Below, piece after piece: positions 33,911 to 43,574 of a DNA stretch of 64,000 bases; within the stretch, counting starts at the first letter, position 1; every line of letters begins with the position of its first letter. A program made the position numbers and the translations under genes. Below the pieces are notes generated by a model, which was given only the letters and a program-made list of their open reading frames with translations, was not told the origin of the DNA and did no database searches. The stretch comes from Actinomycetes bacterium (GTDB taxonomy: Bacteria > Actinomycetota > Actinomycetes > Actinomycetales > Microbacteriaceae). Location: positions 124,001-188,000 of the forward strand of contig JAKPAC010000005.1 of assembly GCA_029779645.1 (NCBI GenBank), given 5' to 3'.

Positions 33911-35350
33911 TCATTCGCCGCGCTTCATCGCATCGAGACGCTGCAGCAGCATCGCCTCGCTGAGCATCGCGTGATGGAAGGTGGCCAGGTGCAGCGATTC
34001 GTTCGGGCTGTGCGCCCGCGAATGCGGGTCCTCCACCCCGGTGACGAGGATCTGCGCCTCGGGGAACTCGCGCACGAGGTCGGCGATGAACGGGATCGAG
34101 CCGCCCACCCCCATGTCGATCGGCGCGACGCCGTAGCCGTCTCGCAGCGCGGTGCGTGCGAGCTCCACGGCCCAGCCGGCGGTGTCGACGAGGAACGCCT
34201 CGCCGGTGTCGACGTCATCGATCTCGAGCTGCGCGCCGAACGGGACGTGTGCGCGCAGGTGCGCCGCGATCGCGGCGTATGCCTCCTGCGCGCTCTGGCC
34301 CGGCGCGACGCGGGCGCTGAGCTTCGCCGTCACGCTCTTCGAGAGCGTGTTGGACGCGCTCGCGACGTCGGTGAAGTCGACGCCGGTGACGGTGATCGCG
34401 GGCTTGTTCCAGATTCGGCCCATGATCGAGCCGGTGCCGATCGGGCTGACCCCGTCGAGCAGCCCCGTGTCTTCGCGCAGCTGCGCCTCGGAGTACTCGG
34501 GGGTCTGCGCCTCGCGTGCGGTCAGGCCGGCGACGGCGACCGAGCCGTCGTCTGCCCACAGCGTGCCGAGCAGCTTGATCATGGCGAGCATCGCGTCTGG
34601 CACCGCGCCCCCGAACATGCCGGAGTGCGACGCGTGCCCGAGCGTGTCGACCTTGATGCGCATGGTCGCGTTGCCGCGCAGCGAGACGGTCAGCGCGGGG
34701 GTCTCGGCGTCCCAGTTGCCGGAGTCGGCGACAACGATCACGTCGGCGCGCAGCGCGTCCTTGTTCTCGCGCAGGAAGTCGGCGAACGAGCGCGAGCCGA
34801 ACTCCTCCTCGCCCTCGACGAACAGCACGAGTCCAAGCTCGGGGTCACCCCCGGTCACCTCGGCGAGCGCCCGCAGCGCGCCGAGGTGCACCATGATGCC
34901 GGCCTTGTCGTCGGCGGCGCCGCGTCCGTAGAGTCGGCCATCGCGCACCGTCGGCTCGAACGGCGGCGAGAGCCACTCCTCCTCGCGGCCCGTGGGCTGC
35001 ACGTCGTGGTGCGCGTAGAGCAGGATCGTCGGGCGGCCCCCGCGGGCCCGACGGGTCGCGAGCACGGCGGGCTGGCCGCGCTCCCCCGTGTCGCCGATGG
35101 GCGCGTCGGTGATGCGCACCGCGTCGAACAGCCCGGTCTGCTCGGCGAGCGCGGCGACGGCCTCGGCGCTGCGTCGCACCTGCGTCTGATCGAACGAGGG
35201 CCAGGCGATCGAGGGAATCCGCACCAGCTGCCCCAGCTCGGCGAGCGCGCCCGGGATGCCGCCTGCCACGGCCTCCCGGATCCGCGCTTCGGCGGCGGCG
35301 TCGTCGGAAGCGTCGTTGGGTGTCGGTCGTGCAGCCGGTTCGAAGGTCAT
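33911..35350 (-). CDS. M20/M25/M40 family metallodipeptidase
   Basis: Di-zinc dipeptidase of the PepV/carnosinase type, 479 residues. Metal-site motifs: LLYAHHDVQP (His), YGRGAADDKAG (Asp), FVEGEEEFGS (Glu-Glu, catalytic base and ligand), ADSGNWD and a late TGVEDPHSRAHSPNES with the terminal His. The lid domain lies between (about 210-330). ATG 35350 is set by TAAGAT seven bases upstream; the open frame continues leftwards of it only as the antisense of DUF3043. Divergent from DUF3043. Confidence 0.93.
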   Translation of the reverse strand: MTFEPAARPTPNDASDDAAAEARIREAVAGGIPGALAELGQLVRIPSIAWPSFDQTQVRRSAEAVAALAEQTGLFDAVRITDAPIGDTGERGQPAVLATRRARGGRPTILLYAHHDVQPTGREEEWLSPPFEPTVRDGRLYGRGAADDKAGIMVHLGALRALAEVTGGDPELGLVLFVEGEEEFGSRSFADFLRENKDALRADVIVVADSGNWDAETPALTVSLRGNATMRIKVDTLGHASHSGMFGGAVPDAMLAMIKLLGTLWADDGSVAVAGLTAREAQTPEYSEAQLREDTGLLDGVSPIGTGSIMGRIWNKPAITVTGVDFTDVASASNTLSKSVTAKLSARVAPGQSAQEAYAAIAAHLRAHVPFGAQLEIDDVDTGEAFLVDTAGWAVELARTALRDGYGVAPIDMGVGGSIPFIADLVREFPEAQILVTGVEDPHSRAHSPNESLHLATFHHAMLSEAMLLQRLDAMKRGE

Positions 35351-35355
35351 GCGGG

Positions 35356-35363
35356 TAATCTTA
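35356..35363. promoter_or_regulatory. overlapping divergent -10 hexamers, dipeptidase / DUF3043
   Basis: TAATCT on the plus strand (35356-35361) and TAAGAT on the minus strand (35363-35358) share four bases. The minus one is 7 bases from the dipeptidase ATG; the plus one allows a ~27-base leader with a ribosome site. Confidence 0.55.
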
Positions 35364-35395
35364 AGAGCAATCCGCCCATTCTGAGGACGTTCACC

Positions 35396-35977
35396 GTGGC
35401 CAAGCACACCCCCACCCCTGAGGCTTTCGAAGGCGAAAACGAACCCGTCGCTGGGAACAGCGCTGCCGGGAAAGGCCGCGCGACGCCCAGCCGCGCCGAG
35501 CAGGAGGCGGCGCGACGCCGTCCCCTGGTCGCGAACACGAAGGAGGCGAAGGCCGCGGCCCGCGCCGAGCTCGCCGCCAAGCGCGACCGCGCCCGCGTCG
35601 GCATGGCCGCCGGCGAGGAGAAGTACCTGCCGGTGCGCGACCGGGGCCCGCAGAAGCGCTGGGTGCGCGACTACATCGACTCGCAGTGGCACCTCGGCGA
35701 GTTCGTGATTCCGCTCATGGTCCTCGTGATCGTCATCACGTTCGTCAACATCCCGATGCTGCAGCTGTACGCGATGATCGGCCTGTGGGGCTTCATCATC
35801 CTCGTGATCATCGACATGGCCTTCACCTCCTGGCGCACCAAGCGCGCCGCGCGCGCCAAGTTCGGCGAGTCCCGCATGGAGAAGGGCCTCGGCTGGTACG
35901 CCGCGATGCGCTCGCTCCAGATGCGCGTGCTCCGGATGCCGAAGCCCCAGGTTCGCCGCGGCCAGCGCCCCGAGTAG
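35396..35977 (+). CDS. DUF3043 family membrane protein
   Basis: A 193-residue actinobacterial protein of the DUF3043 family. The N-terminal half is charged (RATPSRAEQEAARRRPLVANTKEAKAAAR-like helices), then VRDYIDSQWHLGEFVIPLMVL leads into two membrane helices (about 105-125 and 128-148), and a basic tail rich in Arg/Lys/Pro follows. Function unknown. It starts at GTG 35396 after GAGGA and is near conserved housekeeping genes. Convergent with pyrD across a hairpin. Confidence 0.85.
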   Translation: MAKHTPTPEAFEGENEPVAGNSAAGKGRATPSRAEQEAARRRPLVANTKEAKAAARAELAAKRDRARVGMAAGEEKYLPVRDRGPQKRWVRDYIDSQWHLGEFVIPLMVLVIVITFVNIPMLQLYAMIGLWGFIILVIIDMAFTSWRTKRAARAKFGESRMEKGLGWYAAMRSLQMRVLRMPKPQVRRGQRPE

Positions 35978-35994
35978 GCCGCGCCGCACCCCCG

Positions 35995-36032
35995 CGCATC
36001 CCGTCGCCGAGCAGCGCTCGCGGCGGGATGCG
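35995..36032. terminator. bidirectional terminator, DUF3043 / pyrD
   Basis: CGCATCCCG at 35995-36003 pairs with CGGGATGCG ending at 36032, continuing to a small loop through GCTCG (36016-36020). One bulge is present. Confidence 0.7.
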
Positions 36033-36059
36033 TCGTTTCGGGCGCGTGCGCGGCGGCCG

Positions 36060-37088
36060 CTAGCGACGGCGGGCGGCGAGCCCGCGGTTGAGCTTCCGGC
36101 CCCAGAGCGGCCCCTCGTACAGGAATGCGGAGTACCCCTGCACGAGCGTCGCGCCGGCGGCGAGTCGCTCGGCCACCTCGTCGGCGGTCTCGACGCCGCC
36201 CACCGAGATCACGCAGAACTCGGCCGGCACCTCGGCGCGCACGAGGCGGAGCACCTCGAGCGAGCGGGCCTTCAGCGGCGCGCCCGAGAGCCCGCCGGCG
36301 CCGGCGGCCGCCACGACCGCCGGGTCGGTGCGCAGGCCGTCGCGGGCGATCGTCGTGTTCGTGGCGATCAGGCCGTCGAGGCCGAGCTCGACCGCCAGCC
36401 GCGCCACGCCGGCGACCTGCTCGTCGTCGAGGTCGGGGGCGATCTTCACCAGCAGCGGGGTCGAGCCCGAGACGCCGCGCACCGCGGCGAGGAGCGGGCC
36501 GAGCTGGTCGAGCTCCTGGAGCCCGCGCAGGCCCGGGGTGTTCGGCGACGACACGTTCACCACGAGGTAGTCGGCCAGCGGCGCGAGCAGGCGCGCGCTG
36601 CGCAGGTAGTCCTCGGTGGCGTCCTCCACCTCGACGACGCGGCTCTTGCCGATGTTCACGCCGAGCACCGGGCGGTGCTTCTTGCCCCGGAGGGCCCGCA
36701 GGCGGCGGGCCGCGGCATCCGCCCCCTCGTTGTTGAAGCCCATCCGATTGATGACCGCGCGGTCGGGAATGAGGCGGAACAGGCGCGGGCGCGGGTTGCC
36801 GTCCTGCGGGATCGCGGTGACGGTGCCGATCTCGACGTGGCCGAAGCCCAGGTTGCCGAGGCCGCGGGCGCCGACGACGTTCTTGTCGAAGCCCGCGGCG
36901 ATGCCGAACGGGCTCGGGAACCGGATACCGAGCGCCTCGACGGCGAGCTCCGGGGCGGGGCGGGTGAACGCCCGCGCGGCTGCGCCGAACGGCGGCACGC
37001 TGAGCACGCGGATCACGGCCATGGCCATGTGGTGCGCGGTCTCGGGGTCGAAGCGCGAGAGCACCAGGTTGAACAGCGCGCGATACAT
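36060..37088 (-). CDS. pyrD: dihydroorotate dehydrogenase (quinone), class 2
   Basis: FMN enzyme that oxidises dihydroorotate with quinone at the membrane, in pyrimidine synthesis. The 342 residues begin with the short helical membrane-association segment [20 protein letters not shown], which defines class 2, and contain IAAGFDKN, GTVTAIPQDGNPRPRLFRL, NRMGFNN, VNVSSPNTPGLR (catalytic Ser region), KIAPDL and SVGGVETADE. ATG 37088 overlaps the nrdR TGA (ATGA), so translation is coupled. Confidence 0.96.
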   Translation of the reverse strand: MYRALFNLVLSRFDPETAHHMAMAVIRVLSVPPFGAAARAFTRPAPELAVEALGIRFPSPFGIAAGFDKNVVGARGLGNLGFGHVEIGTVTAIPQDGNPRPRLFRLIPDRAVINRMGFNNEGADAAARRLRALRGKKHRPVLGVNIGKSRVVEVEDATEDYLRSARLLAPLADYLVVNVSSPNTPGLRGLQELDQLGPLLAAVRGVSGSTPLLVKIAPDLDDEQVAGVARLAVELGLDGLIATNTTIARDGLRTDPAVVAAAGAGGLSGAPLKARSLEVLRLVRAEVPAEFCVISVGGVETADEVAERLAAGATLVQGYSAFLYEGPLWGRKLNRGLAARRR

Positions 37089-37549
37089 CAGGCGGTCACG
37101 TCCGTGTGGCCGGCGCGCAGCTCGGCGATGGCCGACTCGAAGTCCTCGAGCGACTCGAACGCCTGGTACACGCTCGCGAAGCGCAGGTACGCGATCTCGT
37201 CGAGCTCGCGCAGCGGCCCGAGGATCGCCAGACCGATCTCGTTCGTGTCGATCTGCGACGAGCCGGTCTGCCGCACGGCCTCCTCGACCTTCTGGGCGAG
37301 CACCGCGAGGTCGGAGTCGGTGACCGGGCGGCCCTGGCATGACTTGCGCACGCCCGACATGACCTTCTCGCGACTGAACGGCTCGACCACGCCGCTGCGC
37401 TTGATCACGTTCAGGCTCGCGGTCTCGATGGTCGAGAACCGCCCGCCGCACTTCGGGCACTGCCTGCGGCGGCGGATCGAGAGGCCGTCGTCGCTCGTGC
37501 GCGAGTCGATCACGCGCGAGTCGGGGTTGCGGCAGAACGGGCAGTGCAT
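37088..37549 (-). CDS. nrdR: transcriptional repressor NrdR
   Basis: Nucleotide-sensing repressor of ribonucleotide reductase genes. The 153 residues start with a zinc ribbon (Cys3, Cys6, Cys31, Cys34; CPFC and CPKC) that binds NrdR boxes, followed by an ATP-cone (about 49-139) with [16 protein letters not shown]. The length is standard. It is flanked by hisD upstream and pyrD downstream in an apparent hisD-nrdR-pyrD unit. Confidence 0.97.
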   Translation of the reverse strand: MHCPFCRNPDSRVIDSRTSDDGLSIRRRRQCPKCGGRFSTIETASLNVIKRSGVVEPFSREKVMSGVRKSCQGRPVTDSDLAVLAQKVEEAVRQTGSSQIDTNEIGLAILGPLRELDEIAYLRFASVYQAFESLEDFESAIAELRAGHTDVTA

Positions 37550-37553
37550 GGTG

Positions 37554-38891
37554 TCAGGACCCCTTGGAAGTGGATTCGGTGGTGGCGCCGGCGAAGCGCG
37601 CCTGCACGGCCTCGCCGTGCGCGGGCAGCGCCTCGGCGTCGGCGAGCGCCACGATCTGCTCGGCGACGAGCTGCAGTGCCGTCCGATCGTATTCGATGAG
37701 CTGCTGCGGGCGGAGGAACGTGTGTGCGCCGAGGCCCGAGCCGTAGCGCGCCTGTCCCCCGGTCGGCAGCACGTGGTTGCTGCCCGCGAGGTAGTCGCCG
37801 AGGCTCACCGGGGCGTAGGGCCCGACGAAGATGGCGCCGGCGCTGGTGGTGCGCGCGGCGACGGCCGCGGCATCCGCGGTCATGACCTCGAGGTGCTCCG
37901 GGGCGTAGGCGTTGCTGAACGCGATGCCGGCGTCGAGGTCGTCGACGAGCACGATCGCGGACTGCGGGCCGGCGAGCGCGACGCGCACCCGCTCGGCGTG
38001 GCGGGTGGATGCCACGAGCCCCGGCAGCGCGGCCGCGACGGCGTCCGCCAGCTCGCGCGAGGGCGTGACGAGCACGGCGCCGGCTTGCTCGTCGTGCTCG
38101 GCCTGGCTGATCAGGTCGGCGGCGACGAGCCGCGGGTCGGCGGTGTCGTCGGCGAGGACGAGGATCTCGGTGGCCCCGGCCTCGGCGTCGATGCCGACGA
38201 CACCCGAGACCAGGCGCTTGGCGGCGGCGACGAAGTTGTTGCCGGGGCCGGTGACGACGTCGACCGGCTCGAGGCCGAGCTCCGGCACGCCGTACGCGAA
38301 GGCGCCGATCGCGCCGGCACCGCCCATCGCGTAGACCTCGGTGACACCCAGCAGCCCGGCAGCGGCGAGGATCGTCGGGTGCACGCGGCCGCCGTCGCTC
38401 GCCTGCGGCGGCGAGGTGAGCGCGACCGACTCGACGCCCGCGACCTGCGCCGGCACGACGCTCATGATGACGCTCGAGGGGTACACCGCCTTACCGCCGG
38501 GCACGTACATGCCCACGCGGCGCACCGGCTGCCAGCGCTGAACGACACGCGCGCCCGGACCGAACTCGGTCACGGCCGGCGCGGGCACCTGTGCGGCGGA
38601 TGCCTCGCGCACGCGCGCGATGAGCAGCTCGAGCGCCGCGCGCACGCGCGGGTCGAGCCCGGCCACGGCCTCGTCGATGTGCGCCTGCGGGACCCGCAGC
38701 GCGTGGCCCTCGACGCGGTCGAAGGCGGCGGCCTGCGCGCGCAGCGCGGCCTCGCCGCCCTGGCGAACCTCGTCGATGATGCGTGCGGCGGCTTCGCCGG
38801 CCTCGGCGGCGGCGGCGGTCGCGCGGGGCACGGCGGCGAGCAGCTCGGCCGTGGTGCGGGCGCGCCCGGTCAGGTCGATGGTCTGAATCAT
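37554..38891 (-). CDS. hisD: histidinol dehydrogenase
   Basis: NAD-dependent zinc enzyme of the last two histidine steps, L-histidinol to L-histidine. The 445 residues have [47 protein letters not shown], the catalytic AEHDEQAGA (Glu-His) and [28 protein letters not shown], all diagnostic. ATG 38891 has TACCCT nine bases upstream, implying a leader of only 2-3 bases. The long open frame upstream is the antisense of dnaE-side sequence and was cut. The rest of the his operon is not here. Confidence 0.96.
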   Translation of the reverse strand: MIQTIDLTGRARTTAELLAAVPRATAAAAEAGEAAARIIDEVRQGGEAALRAQAAAFDRVEGHALRVPQAHIDEAVAGLDPRVRAALELLIARVREASAAQVPAPAVTEFGPGARVVQRWQPVRRVGMYVPGGKAVYPSSVIMSVVPAQVAGVESVALTSPPQASDGGRVHPTILAAAGLLGVTEVYAMGGAGAIGAFAYGVPELGLEPVDVVTGPGNNFVAAAKRLVSGVVGIDAEAGATEILVLADDTADPRLVAADLISQAEHDEQAGAVLVTPSRELADAVAAALPGLVASTRHAERVRVALAGPQSAIVLVDDLDAGIAFSNAYAPEHLEVMTADAAAVAARTTSAGAIFVGPYAPVSLGDYLAGSNHVLPTGGQARYGSGLGAHTFLRPQQLIEYDRTALQLVAEQIVALADAEALPAHGEAVQARFAGATTESTSKGS

Positions 38892-38900
38892 GGTGGTTCC

Positions 38901-38906
38901 AGGGTA
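38901..38906 (-). promoter_or_regulatory. candidate -10 of hisD (TACCCT)
   Basis: TACCCT, nine bases, ATG 38891 on the minus strand. Confidence 0.4.
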
Positions 38907-38950
38907 CTCGGGCGGCGCGGGTGGGTTCGCCAGCGGCGACGCCGTGCGCA

Positions 38951-41900
38951 TCAGCTCAGGCACTGCGGGCCGAGCAGGCCCTTGAGGTCGCCGTAGAGGT
39001 CGGCGGTGAGCCGCACCGGCATGGGCACCTCGAACACCTTGGCCATCTGCCCCTTGTAGAGCCGCAGGCGCACCTCGGTGTCGCCCGAGTGCCGCTGCAG
39101 CACCTGGGCGAGCTCGCCCATCGTGTGCTCGGTCGCGCGGTGATCGGGCACCGAGAGCGTCAGCGGGCCCGCGGCATCCATCGACCCCACGTCGGGCACG
39201 AAGGCGGCCTGCGCGTGCAGGTTCAGCCCGTCGTCGCGGCGGCTGACCCGGCCGCGGGCGACCAGCAGGCTGTCGCCGACGAGGATCGAGGCGAACTCCT
39301 GGTAGACCTTGCCCATGAACATGAGCGTGACCTCGCCGCTGAAGTCCTCGAGCGTGATCATGCCGTAGGGGTTGCCGCTGGATTTCGCTACGCGGTGCTG
39401 CACGCTCGTGATCAGGCCGGCGACCGTCACCTGGTCGCCGTCCTGCACGTCGTCGGAGCCCAGCAGCTCCTGGATCGTCGTGGAGGCGTGCTTGGCCAGC
39501 GGCGCCTCGAGGCCCGCGAGCGGGTGATCGGAGACGTAGAGCCCCAGCATCTCGCGCTCGAACGCGAGCTTGTCCTTCTTGGTCCACTCGGGGCGCTCGG
39601 GCACCTTCGCGGGCAGCGGCTCCTCGGCCTCGTCGTACAGGCTGTCGAAGTCGAAGCCGATGGCCCCGGTCGCGGCCTTGCGCTTGACGTCGGACGCCGC
39701 CTCCGTGGCATCCTCGTGGATCTCCATCAGCGCGCGCCGCGTGTCGCCCATCGAGTCGAAGCCGCCGGCCTTGATCAGCGACTCGACCGTGCGCTTGTTC
39801 GCGACGTGCGCGGGCACCCGGGCGAGGAAGTCGTGGAACGAGGTGTACGGCCCGTCGGCGCGCGCCTCGACGATGCCGTCGACGACGTTCGCGCCGACGT
39901 TGCGCACCGCGCCGAGGCCGAAGCGGATGTCGTCGCCGACTGCGGCGAAGTACTTGATCGACTGCGAGACATCCGGCGGCATGACCTGGATGCCCATGCG
40001 GCGGCACTCGTTGAGGTAGATCGCCATCTTGTCTTTGGAGTCGCCCACGCTCGTCAGCAGCGCGGCCATGTACTCGGCCGGATAGTGCGCCTTCAGGTAT
40101 GCGGTCCAGTAGCTGATGAGGCCGTACGCGGCGGAGTGCGCCTTGTTGAACGCGTAGTCGGAAAAGGGCAGCAGGATCTCCCACAGGGTCTCGACCGCGG
40201 CATCCGAGAAGCCGTTGTCGTTCATGCCCTGCTTGAAGCCCTCGTACTGCTTGTCGAGCTCGGACTTCTTCTTCTTGCCCATCGCGCGGCGGAGGATGTC
40301 GGCCTGGCCGAGGCTGAAGCCCGCGACCTTCTGCGCGATCGCCATCACCTGCTCCTGGTAGATGATCAGGCCGTAGCTGGTGCTGAGGATCGACTCGAGG
40401 GGCTCGGCCAGCTCGGGGTGGATCGGCGTGATGGGCTGGAGCCCGTTCTTGCGCAGCGCGTAGTTGGTGTGCGAGTCGGCGCCCATCGGGCCCGGGCGGT
40501 ACAGCGCGATGACTGCCGAGATGTCTTCGAAGTTGTCGGGCTTCATCAGCCGCAGCAGCCCGCGCATGGGGCCGCCGTCGAGCTGGAACACCCCGAGCGT
40601 GTCGCCGCGCGAGAGGAGGTCGTACGAGGCCTGGTCGTCGAGGGTGAGATCTTCGAGCACGAGCTTCTCGCCGCGGTTGGCTTCGATGTTGTCGAGCGCG
40701 TCGTCGATGATGGTGAGGTTTCGCAGCCCCAGGAAGTCCATCTTGATGAGGCCGAGCGACTCGCACGCCGGGTAGTCGAACTGCGTGACGATCTGGCCGT
40801 CCTGCTCGCGCTTCATGATGGGGATGATGTCGAGCAGCGGCTCGCTCGACATGATCACGCCGGCGGCGTGCACGCCCCACTGGCGCTTCAGGTTCTCAAG
40901 GCCGAGCGCGGTGTCGAAGACGGTCTTCGCCTCCGGGTCGATCTCGATGAGCGTGCGGAACTCGCTCGCCTCCTTGAAGCGGGGATGCTCCTTGTTGAAC
41001 ATGCCCTCGAGCGGCATGTCCTTGCCCATCACCATCGGCGGCATCGCCTTGGTGAGCTTGTCGCCCATCCCGAACGGGAAGCCCAGCACGCGGCTCGCGT
41101 CCTTCAGCGCCTGCTTCGCCTTGATGGTGCCGTAGGTGACGATCTGGGCGACGCGCTCAGTGCCGTACTTCTCGGTGACGTACTGGATGACCTCGCCGCG
41201 GCGCCGGTCGTCGAAGTCGATGTCGAAGTCGGGCATCGAGACGCGATCGGGGTTGAGGAAGCGCTCGAAGATGAGGCCGTGCTGCAGCGGGTCGAGGTCG
41301 GTGATCTTCATCGCGTACGCCGCCATCGAGCCGGCACCCGAGCCGCGGCCGGGGCCGACGCGGATGCCCTGCTCCTTCGCCCAGTTGATGAAGTCGGCGA
41401 CGACGAGGAAGTAGCCCGGGAAGCCCATCTGCACGATGACCCCGGTCTCGTACTCGGCCTGCTTGCGCACATCGTCGGGGATGCCCTTCGGGTAGCGCAG
41501 GTGCAGGCCGCGCTCGACCTCCTTGACGAACCAGCTCTGCTCCGACTCCCCCTCCGGCACGGGGAACTTCGGCATGTAGCTGGTCTCAGTGTCGAACTTC
41601 ACGTTGCTGCGCTCGGCGACCAGCAGGGTGTTGTCGCACGCCTCGGGGTGGTCGCGGAAGATCTGCCGCATCTGCGCGGCCGACTTGAGGTAGAACTCCT
41701 CGCCGTCGAACTTGAAGCGCTTGGGGTCGTCGATCGTCGAACCCGACTGCACGCACAGCAGCGCCGCGTGGGCCTTGGCGTCGTGGGCGTGCGTGTAGTG
41801 CAGGTCGTTGGTGGCCAGCAGCGGCAGGTCGAGCTCCTTGGCCAGGCGGTACATCTCGCTCTGGATCTTGCGCTCGACGTGGATGCCGTGGTCCATCACC

Positions 41901-42469
41901 TCGGCGAAGAAGCTGTCTCTGCCGAAGATGTCACGAAACTCCGCGGCGGCGTCGCGCGCGGCCTCGTACTGCCCCAGGCGCAGGCGGGTCTGCACCTCGC
42001 CGCCGACGCAGCCCGTGGTGGCGATGATGCCCTTCGAATAGGTCTGCAGCAGCTCGCGGTCGATGCGCGGCTTGAAGTAGTACCCCTCGATCGAGGCCAG
42101 CGACGAGAGCCGGAACAGGTTGTGCATGCCCTCGGTCGTCTCTGCGAGCAGGGTCATGTGCGTGTACGCGCCGGAGCCCGAGACGTCGTCGTCATTCTGG
42201 TCGGGGCTGCCCCAGCGCACGCGGGTCTTGTCGGTGCGGTGCGTGCCCGGCGTGAGGTACGCCTCCATGCCGATGATCGGCTTGACACCCGCGCTCTGCG
42301 CGGCGGAGGCAAACTCGAACGCCCCGAAGGTGTTGCCGTGGTCGGTCATGGCGATGGCCGGCTGGTTCTCCTGCGCGACCGCCTCCATCAGCGGCTTGAT
42401 GCGCGCGGCACCGTCCAGCATCGAGTATTCGCTGTGTACGTGCAGGTGAACGAAGGAGTCTGATGCCAC
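38951..42469 (-). CDS. dnaE: DNA polymerase III subunit alpha
   Basis: Main replicative polymerase, 1172 residues. The N-terminal PHP domain carries HLHVHSEYSMLDG and MTDHGN; the palm has catalytic acids in PDFDIDFDDRRR and the nucleotide-binding GPGRGSGAGS; the fingers include GVFQLDGGPMRG and GKKKKSELD; the C-terminal half has helix-hairpin-helix and OB domains (VTVAGLITSVQHRVAKSSG). It lacks the DnaQ-type exonuclease, so this is the DnaE1 type. GTG 42469 is preceded by TAGGCT at six bases, i.e. leaderless. Confidence 0.98.
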   Translation of the reverse strand: MASDSFVHLHVHSEYSMLDGAARIKPLMEAVAQENQPAIAMTDHGNTFGAFEFASAAQSAGVKPIIGMEAYLTPGTHRTDKTRVRWGSPDQNDDDVSGSGAYTHMTLLAETTEGMHNLFRLSSLASIEGYYFKPRIDRELLQTYSKGIIATTGCVGGEVQTRLRLGQYEAARDAAAEFRDIFGRDSFFAEVMDHGIHVERKIQSEMYRLAKELDLPLLATNDLHYTHAHDAKAHAALLCVQSGSTIDDPKRFKFDGEEFYLKSAAQMRQIFRDHPEACDNTLLVAERSNVKFDTETSYMPKFPVPEGESEQSWFVKEVERGLHLRYPKGIPDDVRKQAEYETGVIVQMGFPGYFLVVADFINWAKEQGIRVGPGRGSGAGSMAAYAMKITDLDPLQHGLIFERFLNPDRVSMPDFDIDFDDRRRGEVIQYVTEKYGTERVAQIVTYGTIKAKQALKDASRVLGFPFGMGDKLTKAMPPMVMGKDMPLEGMFNKEHPRFKEASEFRTLIEIDPEAKTVFDTALGLENLKRQWGVHAAGVIMSSEPLLDIIPIMKREQDGQIVTQFDYPACESLGLIKMDFLGLRNLTIIDDALDNIEANRGEKLVLEDLTLDDQASYDLLSRGDTLGVFQLDGGPMRGLLRLMKPDNFEDISAVIALYRPGPMGADSHTNYALRKNGLQPITPIHPELAEPLESILSTSYGLIIYQEQVMAIAQKVAGFSLGQADILRRAMGKKKKSELDKQYEGFKQGMNDNGFSDAAVETLWEILLPFSDYAFNKAHSAAYGLISYWTAYLKAHYPAEYMAALLTSVGDSKDKMAIYLNECRRMGIQVMPPDVSQSIKYFAAVGDDIRFGLGAVRNVGANVVDGIVEARADGPYTSFHDFLARVPAHVANKRTVESLIKAGGFDSMGDTRRALMEIHEDATEAASDVKRKAATGAIGFDFDSLYDEAEEPLPAKVPERPEWTKKDKLAFEREMLGLYVSDHPLAGLEAPLAKHASTTIQELLGSDDVQDGDQVTVAGLITSVQHRVAKSSGNPYGMITLEDFSGEVTLMFMGKVYQEFASILVGDSLLVARGRVSRRDDGLNLHAQAAFVPDVGSMDAAGPLTLSVPDHRATEHTMGELAQVLQRHSGDTEVRLRLYKGQMAKVFEVPMPVRLTADLYGDLKGLLGPQCLS

Positions 42470-42475
42470 CGGATC

Positions 42476-42481
42476 AGCCTA
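42476..42481 (-). promoter_or_regulatory. -10 of dnaE (TAGGCT), leaderless spacing
   Basis: TAGGCT, six bases, GTG 42469 on the minus strand. Confidence 0.55.
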
Positions 42482-42530
42482 CCCGCGGCGCCGGAGAGGA
42501 GGCCGTGAGCCCCCCTCCCGGCGCCGTCGT

Positions 42531-43574
42531 TCAACGGGTGGGCGAGCTCGCGGAGCCCGGCAGCGCGTCGACGATCGTGACCACCACGCGGCTCGACCAG
42601 TCTTCACCGTCGAGGCTCCCCCGGCCGACCATGAGGCCCGTACTCGTGTCGATGTCGACGGTGTCCATGCTGGTGCTCTCCCCGCCCTCCGGCACCGCGA
42701 TCGTCGTGACGTCGCCGTTCGTGGCGACAACGCGCGCGCCATCCAGCAGCGCGAGCGCGCGGAACATCGCGGCCCGCAGCTCCGGAGGGGCGAGGTTGAA
42801 GTCCGTCGGCTCGGTCAAGCGCGGGGGTGGGCATGCGGAGCCGTACTCATACGGGTAGGTCTCGATCCAGCGCACCAGCGCCTCCGGCTCGCGCGGCATC
42901 TCTTCGGTGTAGCAGGCGAGTCCGTTCACCGAGAATGTGAACACCTCGTCGGGGTTCGCGCCTTCGGCACCGACGCCCGTCACCGAGTACATCCCGCTCG
43001 GGTAGAACTCGACGCCGTGGCTCGCGCCGATCTCGGCGAAGTCGCGGCTCGCCGCCTGGGCATCGGGCCCGGCGATGTCGACCGCCTCGCGCGACTCGCT
43101 GTATTCGCGCACCCACGTGTCGGCACGGTTGGCCGGCACGTAGAGCGATCGGCCGAGCAGCAGCGTGGCCTCGGTCTCGGCCCCTCCGGGCGCCCACCAG
43201 CCGTCCGGTTCATCGGGGCTCGTGTTCCAGCCGATGCGGTAGCGCTCGATCTCCTGGATCCGGATGTACTGCCCCGGCGCCGGGCTCACGGCTGTTGTGG
43301 TCAGCGTCGCCTCGGCGGCTCGGTTCAGCACCTCGGCCGCTGACGCCACCGGCGCGGCGATCGGATTCAGCACGACGCCCGCCACTACCGTGGCGACAGC
43401 CGTCGCCGCGGCGAGCCCGCCGACGCCGATCCAGCGGCGTCGCCGCGCGGCGCTCGGCTGAAGCTCGCCCCGCGCAATCTCACGCAGCAGCGCCTGCCGC
43501 GCGGCGTTCACCTCGGGCTCGGTGAGGCCGGGGCCATCGGCGCCGATCTCACGCACTCGTTCCAGCATGTCCAT
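42531..43574 (-). CDS. CU044_5270-family membrane protein
   Basis: A 347-residue single-pass protein resembling the actinobacterial CU044_5270 family, which accompanies ECF sigma factors. The N-terminus is a short cytoplasmic helix region (EPEVNAARQALLREIARGE), then an Arg-rich stop and one membrane helix (about 52-72), followed by a large external domain with PGQYIRIQEIERYRI. The topology is that of an anti-sigma-like sensor, but no zinc anti-sigma motif is visible. The ATG overlaps the sigma-factor stop (ATGA). Function unknown. Confidence 0.75.
   Translation of the reverse strand: MDMLERVREIGADGPGLTEPEVNAARQALLREIARGELQPSAARRRRWIGVGGLAAATAVATVVAGVVLNPIAAPVASAAEVLNRAAEATLTTTAVSPAPGQYIRIQEIERYRIGWNTSPDEPDGWWAPGGAETEATLLLGRSLYVPANRADTWVREYSESREAVDIAGPDAQAASRDFAEIGASHGVEFYPSGMYSVTGVGAEGANPDEVFTFSVNGLACYTEEMPREPEALVRWIETYPYEYGSACPPPRLTEPTDFNLAPPELRAAMFRALALLDGARVVATNGDVTTIAVPEGGESTSMDTVDIDTSTGLMVGRGSLDGEDWSSRVVVTIVDALPGSASSPTR

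Noticed and set aside
38783..42463. 1226-codon open frame antisense to dnaE
   Set aside because: It lies exactly over dnaE on the other strand; high GC keeps antisense frames open. No family motifs, odd composition (His/Arg/Glu/Val runs).
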